Source: Typhlomys cinereus (lineage: Eukaryota; Chordata; Mammalia; Rodentia; Platacanthomyidae). From it: a stretch of 64,000 nucleotides of DNA. Both the position numbers and the translations under genes were made by a program. The notes under the pieces were generated by a model that worked only from the letters and a program-made list of their open reading frames with translations, was not told where the DNA came from and ran no database searches. This document shows, piece by piece, positions 54,904 to 64,000 of the stretch; the first letter of the stretch is position 1, and each line of letters begins with the position of its first letter. The DNA lies in NCBI GenBank assembly GCA_023101885.1, contig JALPQD010000914.1, forward strand, positions 1 through 64,000. Reading direction: 5' to 3'.

Positions 54904-55190
54904 ACCATGTGGTTATGACTTGTCCCCCAAAGGCTTATGTGTTAAAGGTGTGGTTTCTAGCTGGTCACAGTATTTGGAAGGTTCTGCCAACTTTAGTTGG
55001 GACATAGAATGGAAGAAATGTCCTTGGGGACTGTATGCTGTCCTGCCCCCCATTTCCTGTCCCCACATGGAGAGTGGCCTGTGCCATGTGTTCCCACTGC
55101 CCTGGTGTTCTGTCTCAATCTATGTCACCCAAGGACTATGGGCTGAAATTGTGAGAAAAATAAGTAATCCCTCTAAGTTGCTCTTGATAT
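54904..55190 (+). mobile_element. MaLR-like LTR fragment
   Basis: TGTCCCCCAAAGGCTTATGT, ATGGAGAGTGGCCTGTGCC, GACTATGGGCTGAAATTGTG and AAAATAAGTAATCCCTCTAA follow the order of rodent ERVL-MaLR LTRs. It is diverged, with the ends uncertain. Confidence 0.5.
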
Positions 55191-56411
55191 TGGGGGCAGA
55201 GCCATTGCTCAATTAGGCTTGATCACATGAGGACACTTCCTTTAGGTTCAGCCTTTGGAACTGGGCTGCAGGAGGATTGGGAAGCCGGGCGATCCAGTGT
55301 GGAGACGTGCGCACATGCCAGCACAGGCTCGGTGGTGACTCAGTGGGGCGTAGCCAGAAGGCCTCACAGCGCTGGGGCAGCAGACGGGCCCTGGGCCTCA
55401 TGCATGGAGCCTCTGTTGGGAAGTAAACTGGAGGCCTTTCCTGTTGTATTGTGATGGAGAACCTGTCTACACCAAGTCCATGCCCGACTTTGTGGGCTGA
55501 GTGTAAAGGTGATGGCTTAGTTTATTTGATGAACAAAGTTTCAAAACTGTCCAACATGGAGGCTGTGGTCCAGCCTTCACAGGCTGCTCTGCAGATTTGC
55601 AGTGAGAATTGAAAGGAAAGGGCGGCACACAGACGATGCGGCTGTTCGATAGAGTCCCTGGCCTCGGTGATAGCTGATAGTTGGTGAAAAGTCCAACATG
55701 AGGGCGTTGTAGGAATTGGCTGGACCCTACTCAAGAGCACACATTTGTAAAAGTCTGAAAGAGTCTTTCCTGAGAAGAGAGTCCTCTGGGACACACTGTG
55801 GGCTATTGCCTCCCAGGGAAGCATTCCCCCTAGTGAACCATCTGGGCATGCCAGAGGCTGGTAGTGCGGGTGTTCTGGTACTACCTGAACTGGCGCAGAC
55901 TTTGGTGTTGTGCACCTGAGGCTGACTGCAGGCTTGCAGAATGTGAAAGTCGTGGGGCGTCCATCTAGACCTCAGGGCCAAGCCTGGTTCAGGCCGTGAG
56001 AGGCAGCATCACAGTTGAAGCTGAACCTCTGAGACTAGAGGGAAGCAAACCTGAGCGGAGACTCCTGGGATGCCAGGAGCTGCACATGCGCCAGGAAAAG
56101 CTGTAGGCAACGGGGCAGCTCTGGCCACATCCCACCACCGGGTGCTCCGGAGGCCAGGCGTGGAGTGACATGTCAGTCTTGCTTGCTCCCATCCTCTCAT
56201 CGGCGCCCCCATTATTTGCTATGGAGTACAGGCATACAGTCGGTTTTGATTTTATAGGGCTCATAGCCAAGAGTTTTCCGTGAGTCTCAGAGGAGATTGT
56301 AAACCTCGACTTTTGAACAGTCTTAGTTAATATTAGGAGCTTCTTACAGATGGACGGAATACATTTTGCATTGTGAAATGCACATGTGCCTTTGGGTGAC
56401 CAAGGGCATTA

Positions 56412-56740
56412 TGTTATGGTTGGATATCAAGTCCCAAAGGGCTCATGTACTGAAAGACTGGACTTGATCTGATAGCACTGTTTTGAGAGGTTCTGAAAAC
56501 TCTAGGAGGTAGCACTGGAGAAAGTGAGTGGGTCACTAGGGATTTATCCTTGAGCTCGATTCTCCTGCTTTCGGTCATGAAATACTATCAGCATCTCCTA
56601 CCATTATGCTCTGCCTCACTAGAGGCCCAGAATCAGCTGGATAAAGATTATGGACCGAAGCCTCCACATTGAGCAGATAATTCTTCCCTTTATGGCGTTT
56701 TCTCTGGAGTTTTAGTCATAGCTGTAGAAGCCATCTAACA
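56412..56740 (+). mobile_element. MaLR-like (ORR1/MT-type) LTR
   Basis: It begins TGTTATGGTTGGATATCAAG and ends CATCTAACA, the TG...CA borders of an LTR. TAGGAGGTAGCACTGGAG, TATGGACCGAAGCCTCCAC and AGATAATTCTTCCC fall in the usual places. No convincing 5-bp duplication remains, so it is old. Confidence 0.58.
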
Positions 56741-58487
56741 GCGTAGTTACATGATTTTCATGGGCATGGTTGCAGAAAACATGGACTGCTTGCAGGAAGA
56801 GCTCCCAGGAGGGCACGGGTGCCTTTTGGAACCTTCGTGAAGTGTGGGATTCATGCAGGATGCCTGGACATCCAAGAAAACATTTTTATTCACTACATTT
56901 TATGCTGTGTGTGCGTGGTTGACCCACACGGGAGCACACTTGCCGCTTTGGACATGGAAGCGCTGCCTCCCTTACCCACCTTTGTCTGGCACGGCTCCCT
57001 CCTGTTGCCCCTGGATTCCCTTCTGCCGTTCTGCTCCGTCTCTTTGGATTGGCGGAGTCACGTGTGCCGTGGTGCTGGCAGGTGTTACTGAAGTCAGGAG
57101 GTTAGCACGAGATCTGGCTAGGTGTCACCGCTCAAGTCCCCTCACGGTCTTCCTTAGCGTGGTGTCCTTCCTTCTGACGGCTGAGCAGTGTTCCCCGGTG
57201 TAAGCGCACAGTCCTCACAGTTCATCATTTGGTGGGCGTGAGTGTACTCGCTCTTCTGTGCTACTGTGAATCATGCTGGCACCAGTTTCTGTATTGCCCC
57301 TTCGTTCTTTTAGAATGGGCCCTCGGGCAATAATCTCACTCGGAAATTCTGTCATCTGAGAATGGCTAGAATCACCTTTCAGTTTTTTAAAGAATGGTTG
57401 TTCTGTGTTTAACTCTGTGTTTAATTGTTATTCATTTAATATCTTATTTAGGAGAGAGAAGAGGGGGGAGGCACCTGTACCACAGCATGTAGAGGCCCCA
57501 GCTCCCCGCTGGTGGTGTCAAAACCTTCGGCTGGGCGGGCTCCACGGTCATCATGGTTCTTGCTGTGGGGACACTGTATGAGGCTCCTTCACACCAGTCC
57601 AGCTTCCGTTATTATTTTAGTTGGGCTTGACATCCTGACACAGCGACTCTGCTTTGATTCTGACGGCTTTTGTACACGGCATGTCTTGCTGAGTAATGGA
57701 ATGGAGGGTAGACCTTGCTGAGGCGTCTGCTGTCGCTGTGGACTGCGCCTGACGCAGGCACCCTCGCGTCTCCTCCCGCCGCCTTGGAGCTCCTGGGCAT
57801 TCCTCCTCCAGTGGGTGTGCATCTCACACGGCTGCAAGCTGTAGGCCACTTTGTTACTGTGTGTTGTGATCCTCTTGGTGTGAGGAAGGATGTGGGTGAG
57901 AACACTGTTGTCACATGACATGCCTGCCCTCACACCCCCTCTGCAGGTGAGTCGGGGCTGTGCTGGACCCTGGCGTGAGGACCAGCCTTGCTGTGCCAAC
58001 ACCACAGTGTGCTGCAGGGCAGGGTTCTTCTGTCCTGCTGAGCTAGTGAGGCAAACCCTCCATCCTAAGACCAAGTGACCCCAGGACTCTGTCCCTCTGT
58101 CCCACATGTCCCCATCTGCTTTTCCAGATTTCAAGTTGCTTCGAATCCCAGTTCTCTGATGGGCCCAAGGAAAGCCGTTGGTTTTCTTGCTGTGAGGATA
58201 GGAGTGGTGGTTTTCAGGGGCGCGCGTGCTGCTGCCGACACTGCTGACCTGAACTTGGGAAAGAACAAGGTGTGCAAAGTGGGGATAGAGCATACTGGTG
58301 ACAAGACCCAGGCTTATCAGAGATAGAAAGCCTGGCCATGAATGAAAAGCGTTCAGGATGTGATCGATGCCCACTGAGAAGCAGCGGAGCTAGGACAGAC
58401 TTCGCTAGCCAGGGAACACTGTTCCTGCTTGAATTGTGCTGCACAGCAGTGACGGTACATCCTGACTTTCACCTGAAAGTCTCGTTC

Positions 58488-58770
58488 TGGACTGGAAAGA
58501 TGGCTCAAGGGTTAAGATTCTGCCTCGTGAGCAGAAGGTCCTGAGTTCAGATCCCAGGTCCCACGTAAAAAATGCCAGGCTGAAATGACATGACTTTCTA
58601 TCCTAGTGGGTGGAGCCTGGGCAATCCTAGAGCAAAGCAAGAAGGGAGGTAGAAGCAATCTAGGGTGATTCTAGAAGTCACTCTTGGTCCTCCACAGGGC
58701 ATACAGTGTACACACATACACACACAATAAATAGGTAGGTAGGTAGATAGACAGACAGACAGAATAATAA
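58488..58770 (+). mobile_element. Dominant tRNA-headed SINE, older subfamily
   Basis: The head is CTGGACTGGAAAGATGGCTC, the box-B-like motif is GAGTTCAGATCCCAGG, and the tail hairpin is GCCTGGGCAATCCTAGAG. The end is CACACACAATAAATAGG followed by (GGTA)n and (GACA)n runs. Confidence 0.84.
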
Positions 58771-59203
58771 GAAAGAAAGTCTGGTTCTGGCTGCAGGAAG
58801 ATGCAGAAGAGAATGGGGCCAAGAATCCGTCCGAGAGAGCAGTGTGCTAGAGCAGGACTGCAAGGCTGCTGGCTGAGGGAGGAGCAGTCAGCGCATCTCT
58901 GCCGCTGGCTGGCGAGCAGCCTGAGGGGAGCACACTCCCGGAAGTCACCAGGTTTTTGCAGACACAAATCTGGAATTCAGAGAAAGGAAGATGAGCCCCA
59001 CTGGCCAAGCAGTGGATGAAGTCGCCTGAGAAACAGGTGGAGAAGGTCACCAGGACAGGCAGTGTGTGGGAGAGCAGCATTGAGGAGGAGTGCTGCGGAA
59101 GCCGCGGAGTGAGTCCTCTGTAGTGGCTGCTTGTCAGAATGGTTCAGGTGAGACTCAGCAGGAGCAATGTGGAGATAACTGGTGACCTTGAGAGGTGCGT
59201 TAG

Positions 59204-61094
59204 CAGTTACTTTGTGTTGCTGTGAGACAACACCCAAGGTCAAGCAACTTAAGGGAGAAAGGAGATATATTCAGCTTAGAGTACCTGAGGGGAGACACAG
59301 TTCTTCTGGTGGAAAAGGCTGGCGCAGACGCTGGAGGAGCCGAGCTGCTGCAAGCTCAGAGCAGACTCAGCTCACTCAAGCAAGGCGGCGCTAACCCACC
59401 TCAAGGCCCACCCTTTGTGACTGCCTTCCTCCAGCAAGGGTCCACCTCCTAAAGGTATCGTGACTTCCAAATAACTAAAGATTCAAACACACGAGCCTGT
59501 GGGGGACAGCTCACACTTTCAAAGCATGGCATCTGTCCCTGGTCCTCAGGCTCTTGCCATTTCATGATGCAAACCAGGCTCAGCGCAACTTCAAAAGTTC
59601 CATAAACTACATCAGTAGTCTCAATGGAGTTCAAAAGTCCAGAATCCTAGAGCTGCCTATAAAATCAAAAGACAAGTTATATATTTCTAACAGACAATGG
59701 CACAGAATAAACCTATTCATTCCAAAAGGGAGGAATGGCAGCATATCTAGGAAAGTTGGGTCCATAACAAGACTGAAGGCCAGAAGGAAAAACTCAAAAT
59801 CCTGCAGCTGAAGTCAAATAGGTGAACTTCTTGTTCCAGGACTTCGGTTCTACCCCTGGAATGCAGCTGCCCGTAGAACACATCATTCTCTTGGGCAGGT
59901 TCCTCCCATGTGCATAGCTTTCCTTGGCAGATGCCCCACATTGATTCTAGCTTCTCTAACATCTTCACTTCTCAATGGAAAACCAAACTTTTAACTCCCT
60001 AGCACAAAATGCTTTTCTTGGGCCTGTGGACTCCAGAATTTCCAATCCTGCCACATGCTGCCTTAATTCAGCCATTCTCTGATAGCTTGAAGGGAATCCA
60101 TGGCCTCCTTCCTCTTGCACCTTTGATGCCTTAAGGCCAGGACCACATGGACGACTTTACCAAATTCTGTTGTAACCTCTAGGTGGAAATTGGCCTCTTA
60201 GAATCACAGCTGGTTCAGCTTCTTGCTAACTCAGGGCAAAATCTTGAGCCTTTGCTGTAGAGGAGCAGGCAATTCCCTCAGGACTCTGACCTTCAGCTCT
60301 TCCCTTTCAAAAGAATTTGTGTTCTTACGGGTGCAGCCTTCCCTGAGAGCAGACTTCGAGTTACTAGTGGAGCTCATCTATTTTAACGATAGCTACCATT
60401 TTGTTGTCTGCCTCCTCCTGGTTCAGCTCTTCAAGTTTGCCATGCATCTTTCATCATCAAATCTCACAGTTTTTACTTGTTTCTGCCTGAGTCCTTGCTT
60501 TTTTCTCTCATAATTCTGAACAAGAGTGCTAGACAGTAGCTGTGCCACACTGTCAAGACTACGTTGCCGTGAAACTTCCTCCACCAAACACTTGAATTCA
60601 ACTTCAGGCAAGCATTCAGGACAAGGGCAAAACTTCACTAAATTCTCAACCAAAGCAGTACTCTTTCTGCCCTGGTATAGTTCTCAACACAGTATCTGTT
60701 CACCTCTGGACCATCACAAGCTGGGCCTCCATTGTCCACATTTCTAACAGCATGTCTTCCAAGCTCTCACTAGAACGGCCCTTTCAGCCCCTGTCTCCAA
60801 GATGCAAAGACTTTCCTACCGCAAAGTCTCAAAGTTTTTCAATTTTCTCCCAACAAACAATTCCAAAGCATATGAGCTATGTCATAGTGATGGCCATACT
60901 TTTCTACTTGGCACCAACTTCTCTCAGCTTCACAAATAACAACTTCACTTTTTGTTACTGGATCCTCAGTCTTACACAACAAGACCCCATTTCTCTGTAA
61001 CAAATTTCTCTCAATTTCAAGATATTTCACATTCTGGTACCAGACGCTCTTAATCTCACAGCAATACCCCATTTCTCAGTACCAATTTTTGTAC
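59204..61094 (+). mobile_element. 1.9-kb hAT-like element of unknown internal content
   Basis: It begins CAGTTACTTTGTGTTGCTGT and AGGTCAAGCAACTTAAGGGA, as in rodent hAT-type repeats. The same start recurs at 61095, so this copy appears to end there. The first ~670 bp has a second copy at 61095-61989. The inner 1.2 kb is AT-richer with many short open frames on both strands and no motif I recognise. No intact transposase was seen. Confidence 0.5.
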
Positions 61095-61429
61095 CAGTTA
61101 CTCTTCTCTATTGTTGTGAGACAAGACTCAAAGTCAAACAACTTAATGGAAGAAAGAGAGATTAATTCATCTTAGGGCTCCAGAGGGGAGATACAGTCTG
61201 CCATGGTGGAAAAGGCGTGACTGGTGGCAGAAGCTGGAAGCAGGCTAAGTGATACTCACCAAGGAGACTGAGAGAGGCTGCAAACTGCAGGGCGCGCTCA
61301 CTGAAGCAACAAGAGACAAGGGGCCAACCAACCTCAAGGCGACTGCCTTCCTTCAGCAGGGCTCTACCCCTTCTTCAAACAACTCAAGATCCAAATACAT
61401 ACAATGGCACAAAATAAACATTCCCAGTC
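61095..61429 (+). mobile_element. hAT-like element, second copy, left part
   Basis: CAGTTACTCTTCTCTATTGT begins a copy collinear with 59204 onward (AAGTCAAACAACTTAATGGA, CCAGAGGGGAGATACAGTCT, CAATGGCACAAAATAAACAT). It is interrupted at 61430 by an LTR. Confidence 0.58.
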
Positions 61430-61855
61430 TGTTGCCGAATCCCCGCCAGGCCAGCCGGGGGAAGGAGGGGAAAGTTGACGGGAGCCTTGGAGCTCAAAGC
61501 GAGGGGGCGAGCGGCGCAAAGTCACCATAGACCCCAAGAGCCAGGTGAGGAGCAGCAGGCAGTGGACGCGTTTGCCGCAGACTCAGTTTATTTAAGGAAG
61601 GGTTTGGGCTTATATAGGGTCAGGGGTCCAGTCAGCGTTGCCATCTCTCCACTCCGGGGACAGCCACCAATCATTTATCTGTTTGCTAGGTGTCCATTGC
61701 AGGGGCAGGTTAGATGGCCGCTTCCCATGGGTCATTCATCCCTCTGCCTGCATGGTTCCTCTATTGGGACATGTCCGGGGCAGTTTGTCCAGGCTTGTCC
61801 ACAGCTCTGGATTCGGGAGCCCTGGCTAGGGCTTCCCTGAATCGGTAGTGCCACA
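61430..61855 (-). mobile_element. Solo LTR, class II ERV-like, with 6-bp TSD
   Basis: This 426-bp unit begins TG and ends CA on either strand. It has near-identical 6-bp flanks (CCAGTC at 61424-61429, CCATTC at 61856-61861). On the minus strand CTATATAAGCCC acts as a TATA-like box and AATAAA follows about 25 bp on, the usual U3-R order. The 6-bp duplication and CCTGGCGGGGATTCGGCAAC end resemble ERVK/IAP-type LTRs, but the family is inferred. No internal viral genes are present, as expected after LTR-LTR recombination. Confidence 0.72.
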
Positions 61856-61861
61856 CCATTC

Positions 61862-61989
61862 CAAAAGGGAATGGGAACAAATCCAGGAAAGACCATCCCC
61901 TAACAAGACTGAAAACCAGCAGGACAGATTCCAAATCCTGTAACTCCAAGTCTAGCACCTCTTGTTGAAGTCATCACAGTTCCTAAGGG
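61862..61989 (+). mobile_element. hAT-like element, second copy, right part
   Basis: CAAAAGGGAATGGGAACAAA, CCTAACAAGACTGAAAACCA and CAAATCCTGTAACTCCAAGT align with 59727-59860 of the first copy, resuming exactly where 61429 stopped. Confidence 0.6.
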
Positions 61990-62163
61990 CTTCAGTTCGA
62001 CTGGCTGGCCAGTAAGCTCCAGGGGTCCTCCTGGCTCTTGCCCCCCAGTGCTGGGATTACAAGTGTGCCCCACCATGCCTGACTTCCTAAATGGATTCTG
62101 GGGATCGAACCTAGATCCTCATGTTTGCAGCAATCTCTACTGACAGAGTTGTCTCCCTAGTCT
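61990..62163 (-). mobile_element. B4-like SINE
   Basis: GGGGTCCTCCTGGCTCTTGC, AGTGCTGGGATTACAAGTGT and GGGGATCGAACCTAGATCCT, ending GAGTTGTCTCCCTAGTC, show the B1 body plus tRNA-like head complement. Confidence 0.7.
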
Positions 62164-62414
62164 GTCATTTTGTGCAGATGTGAAAAAGGGGGTATCGGTG
62201 AGCCATGGATTGCGTGTTTCTGGGAGGGGGCTGTTTCTTAGGAGGGAGGGAGGGAGGTAGGGGTGGAGTTCGGTCGGAGGGACGAGCGGATGGAGGGAGT
62301 GAGGGCTGGAGGAGAGAATCAGGGAGATTGAGCCTTTTGAGAGGGATGGGGTGAGTGGGGGGTGCGAGATGGCGAAGAACAAGCACATTGTCCGTCCAGA
62401 CTGAGTAAAGCTCC

Positions 62415-62595
62415 CCTCCTCCCTCCCTCCCTCCTTCTTTCTCTCTTTCTTTCTCTCTCTCTCTTCTTTCTTTTTCTCTTCCTCTCTCCCTCCCTCCCTC
62501 CCTCCCCTCTCTCTCTCCCTCCCTCCTTTCCCTTTTCCCTCCCTCCCTCCCTCCTTCCCTCTCTCTTTTCCTTTCTTTCTTTCTTTCTTTCTTTT

Positions 62596-62631
<36 letters not shown>

Positions 62632-62932
62632 TTTCTTTCTTTTCTTTTCTTTCTTTCTTTTCTTTCGTTCTTTCTTTCTTTTTTCTTTCCTCCTCTCCCT
62701 CCTCCCTCCCCTCCCCTCCTTCCCTTCTCACTTCCTCCCTCCTTCCCTCTCTCTTTCTTTCTTACTTTCTCTCTCTCTCTTTCTTTTTCTTCCTTTTCTC
62801 CCTCCCTTCTTCCCTCCCTCCCTCCCCTCTTCCTCCCTTCCTCTTTCCCTCTCTCTCTTTTCTCCTTTCTTTCTATTTCTCTTCCTCCCTCCCTCCCTCC
62901 CTCCTTCCCTTCTTTCCCTCTTTTTTTTTTTC
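62415..62932 (+). repeat. Polypyrimidine tract, about 520 bp
   Basis: Almost only C and T, in blocks of CCCT, CT, CTTT and TTTTC, with a handful of purines. The opposite strand is polypurine. Such tracts have mirror symmetry that can form triplex (H-) DNA. Confidence 0.97.
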
Positions 62933-63031
62933 AAGAGTTTCCCTATGCAATTCAGGCTGACCCTGAACTTGTTATCCTGCCTCAGCTTCATTTTACCAGT
63001 TGTTCAAGTCTCCTCTTAAGATGTTCCTTTG

Positions 63032-63290
63032 GGGTTGCAGAGATGGCGCAGGGGTTAAGCGTCTTCCTTGCAAGCAGAAGATCCTGAGTTCGGATCATGG
63101 ATCCCACATAAAAATGCTGGATGGAAATGGCGGCAGTTTGCACTTCTGGTCCTGGAAAGTAGAGCCTGGAAAACGCCAGAGCAAGCAAATCGAGGTAGAA
63201 ACAATCCAGGCTGATTCCCAAAGTCACCCTTGGGTCTCCACAGGGACAACTTTGTCCTCTGACAAACACACACAGATAAAAAATAACCCT
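63032..63290 (+). mobile_element. Dominant tRNA-headed SINE, older subfamily
   Basis: The head TGGGGTTGCAGAGATGGCGC, box-B-like GAGTTCGGATCATGG, tail GAGCCTGGAAAACGCCAGAG and GAGGTAGAAACAATCCAGG are present in order, ending in a CA-rich tail and AAAAAATAA. Confidence 0.82.
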
Positions 63291-63639
63291 TTATACCAAG
63301 TGCATTGAGGCAGTGTCTCCTAAGAACCCACCTGTCTGCGGTCTGGGAGGGGAACCCAAGGGGTCTCTTCTTGCTTCTGCCTCTCTCGCTGTCTGCTCTC
63401 CTGCAGTATCATCGGCTCTGGAGTCTGGGCTGTGGCTCCTGAGACCAAGCGGGGGACATGACCAGGTGCTGCTGTTGCCTGTGGGCAGTTTGCTTCCTGA
63501 TCCCCTGCGGGCGTCCTCGGCGCTCTCTGATGCCCAGTTCTGCAGACAAGTTGCAACGTTGGAGTCTTCATCCTTAACTAGTTTTAGAAACTCCTACGGT
63601 CTTCCTGTTTCGTCTTCTTCATTATTCTTGTGTGTGTGA

Positions 63640-63772
63640 GGTGTGTGACAGGCGGGGCCACCTGGCACAATACACGTTGGAGATCAGAAGTCAGCCCCGC
63701 GGAGTCCATCCCAACCTCCTGTCCCACCCTGGTTCTGAGGTTCAAACTCAGGGTCAGCCAGTGGTAGTTGAC
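63640..63772 (-). mobile_element. Degenerate B3-like SINE
   Basis: TTGGAGATCAGAAGTCAGCC and GGTTCAAACTCAGGGTCAGC resemble the complement of a B3 body and box B. It is strongly diverged. Confidence 0.45.
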
Positions 63773-63861
63773 CTACTGGCTTGTTTTTAACTTTCTGAGT
63801 TAATAAAAATAGTGACAGCTTTCATTGTGGCCTCCTCATAAGCATATGAGATTCCCTTTGT

Positions 63862-64000
63862 GGTTTTATTATGATTATTATTTATTCAATTGTGCGTGTG
63901 TGTGCGCGTGTGCGTATGTGTGTGCACACGTGTGTGTGTGTGTGTGTGTGTGTGTATGCAAGGGTATGTACATCAGTGCACTTGAGTGTGTGTCCCTATG
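63862..64000 (-). mobile_element. Tail of a SINE running off the window edge
   Basis: TTATTATTTATTCAATTGTG followed by a long TG-rich run matches the left (tail) ends of the younger SINE copies at 6693, 28662 and 31108. The diagnostic body would lie past the edge, so the family is inferred from the tail only; a B4-like element is an alternative. Confidence 0.5.

Larger units (their letters stand above)
35236..64000 (+). other. HSF2BP: HSF2BP intron, phase 1, more than 28.7 kb, end not in window
   Basis: It begins at donor GTAAGG and no downstream HSF2BP exon was found. It contains tandem arrays at 40.4, 45.1, 49.9 and 51.8 kb, MaLR-like LTRs at 54.9 and 56.4 kb, hAT-like elements at 44.85, 49.8, 53.4 and 59.2-62.0 kb, a solo LTR at 61.4 kb and the polypyrimidine tract at 62.4 kb. 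Segments 35890-36880, 36970-37300, 37390-40230, 43760-44210, 45700-46430, 46980-49200 (except two homopolymers), 50270-51480, 52480-53360, 53590-54900, 55200-56400 and 56745-58480 hold no gene or repeat that I can identify. Placement in HSF2BP rather than past the gene's end is inferred from the missing C-terminal exon. Confidence 0.75.

Noticed and set aside
54875..55216. 113-codon plus-strand open frame
   Set aside because: It is a read-through of a decayed MaLR-like LTR.
62165..63087. Open frames of 188 (minus) and 241 (plus) codons over the polypyrimidine tract
   Set aside because: CT-only DNA lacks stop codons by composition. The products are Ser/Leu/Phe or Arg/Glu/Lys runs.
8322..63290. 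tRNA genes at the SINE heads
   Set aside because: Box-A and box-B-like motifs are present, but the sequences cannot form a full tRNA cloverleaf, and each is followed by a SINE tail and A-rich end.

Overview
This window is mammalian genomic DNA, almost certainly from a rodent. It carries one recognisable protein-coding gene in part: five internal exons, all on the + strand, of HSF2BP (heat shock factor 2-binding protein, also called MEILB2), a meiotic recombination factor. The exons lie at about 9.0, 19.4, 20.8, 32.5 and 35.2 kb. Each has AG/GT splice borders, and their reading phases join without error into one stretch of about 202 codons. The first and last coding exons were not found and presumably lie outside the window. 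No other gene can be supported. Roughly 99% of the window is intron.

The rodent call rests on the interspersed repeats: B1-like (7SL-derived), B2/B3-like tRNA-derived and B4-like SINEs, ORR1/MT-type MaLR LTRs and hAT elements resembling rodent URR1. The commonest SINE here (18 copies or pieces) has a tRNA-like head and a long tail I do not recognise from mouse or rat. This suggests a non-murid myodont such as a jerboa or jumping mouse, but the species guess is weak.

Layout: 0-9 kb is intron with SINEs. From 9 to 21 kb come the coiled-coil exon, a SINE- and L1-rich intron, and two exons that enter the armadillo-like domain. From 21 to 32.5 kb is an intron with dense SINEs and a 0.7 kb minisatellite of codon-length units at 24.1-24.85 kb. 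From 32.5 to 35.2 kb are two more armadillo exons. From 35.2 kb to the end is one intron of more than 28.7 kb. It holds four large tandem arrays (a 3.36 kb array with a HindIII site in most units at 40.4-43.75 kb, a 13-copy VNTR at 45.1-45.7 kb, a tandemly expanded hAT-like element at 49.9 kb and a purine-rich array at 51.8-52.5 kb), old LTRs, two tandem hAT-like elements (one split by a solo LTR at 61.4-61.9 kb), and a polypyrimidine tract of more than 500 bp at 62.4-62.9 kb.

There is no operon-like gene cooperation to describe. The most notable features are the minisatellite cluster inside a meiotic recombination gene, the two-age SINE family, and several nested insertions with readable target-site duplications that give a relative timeline.
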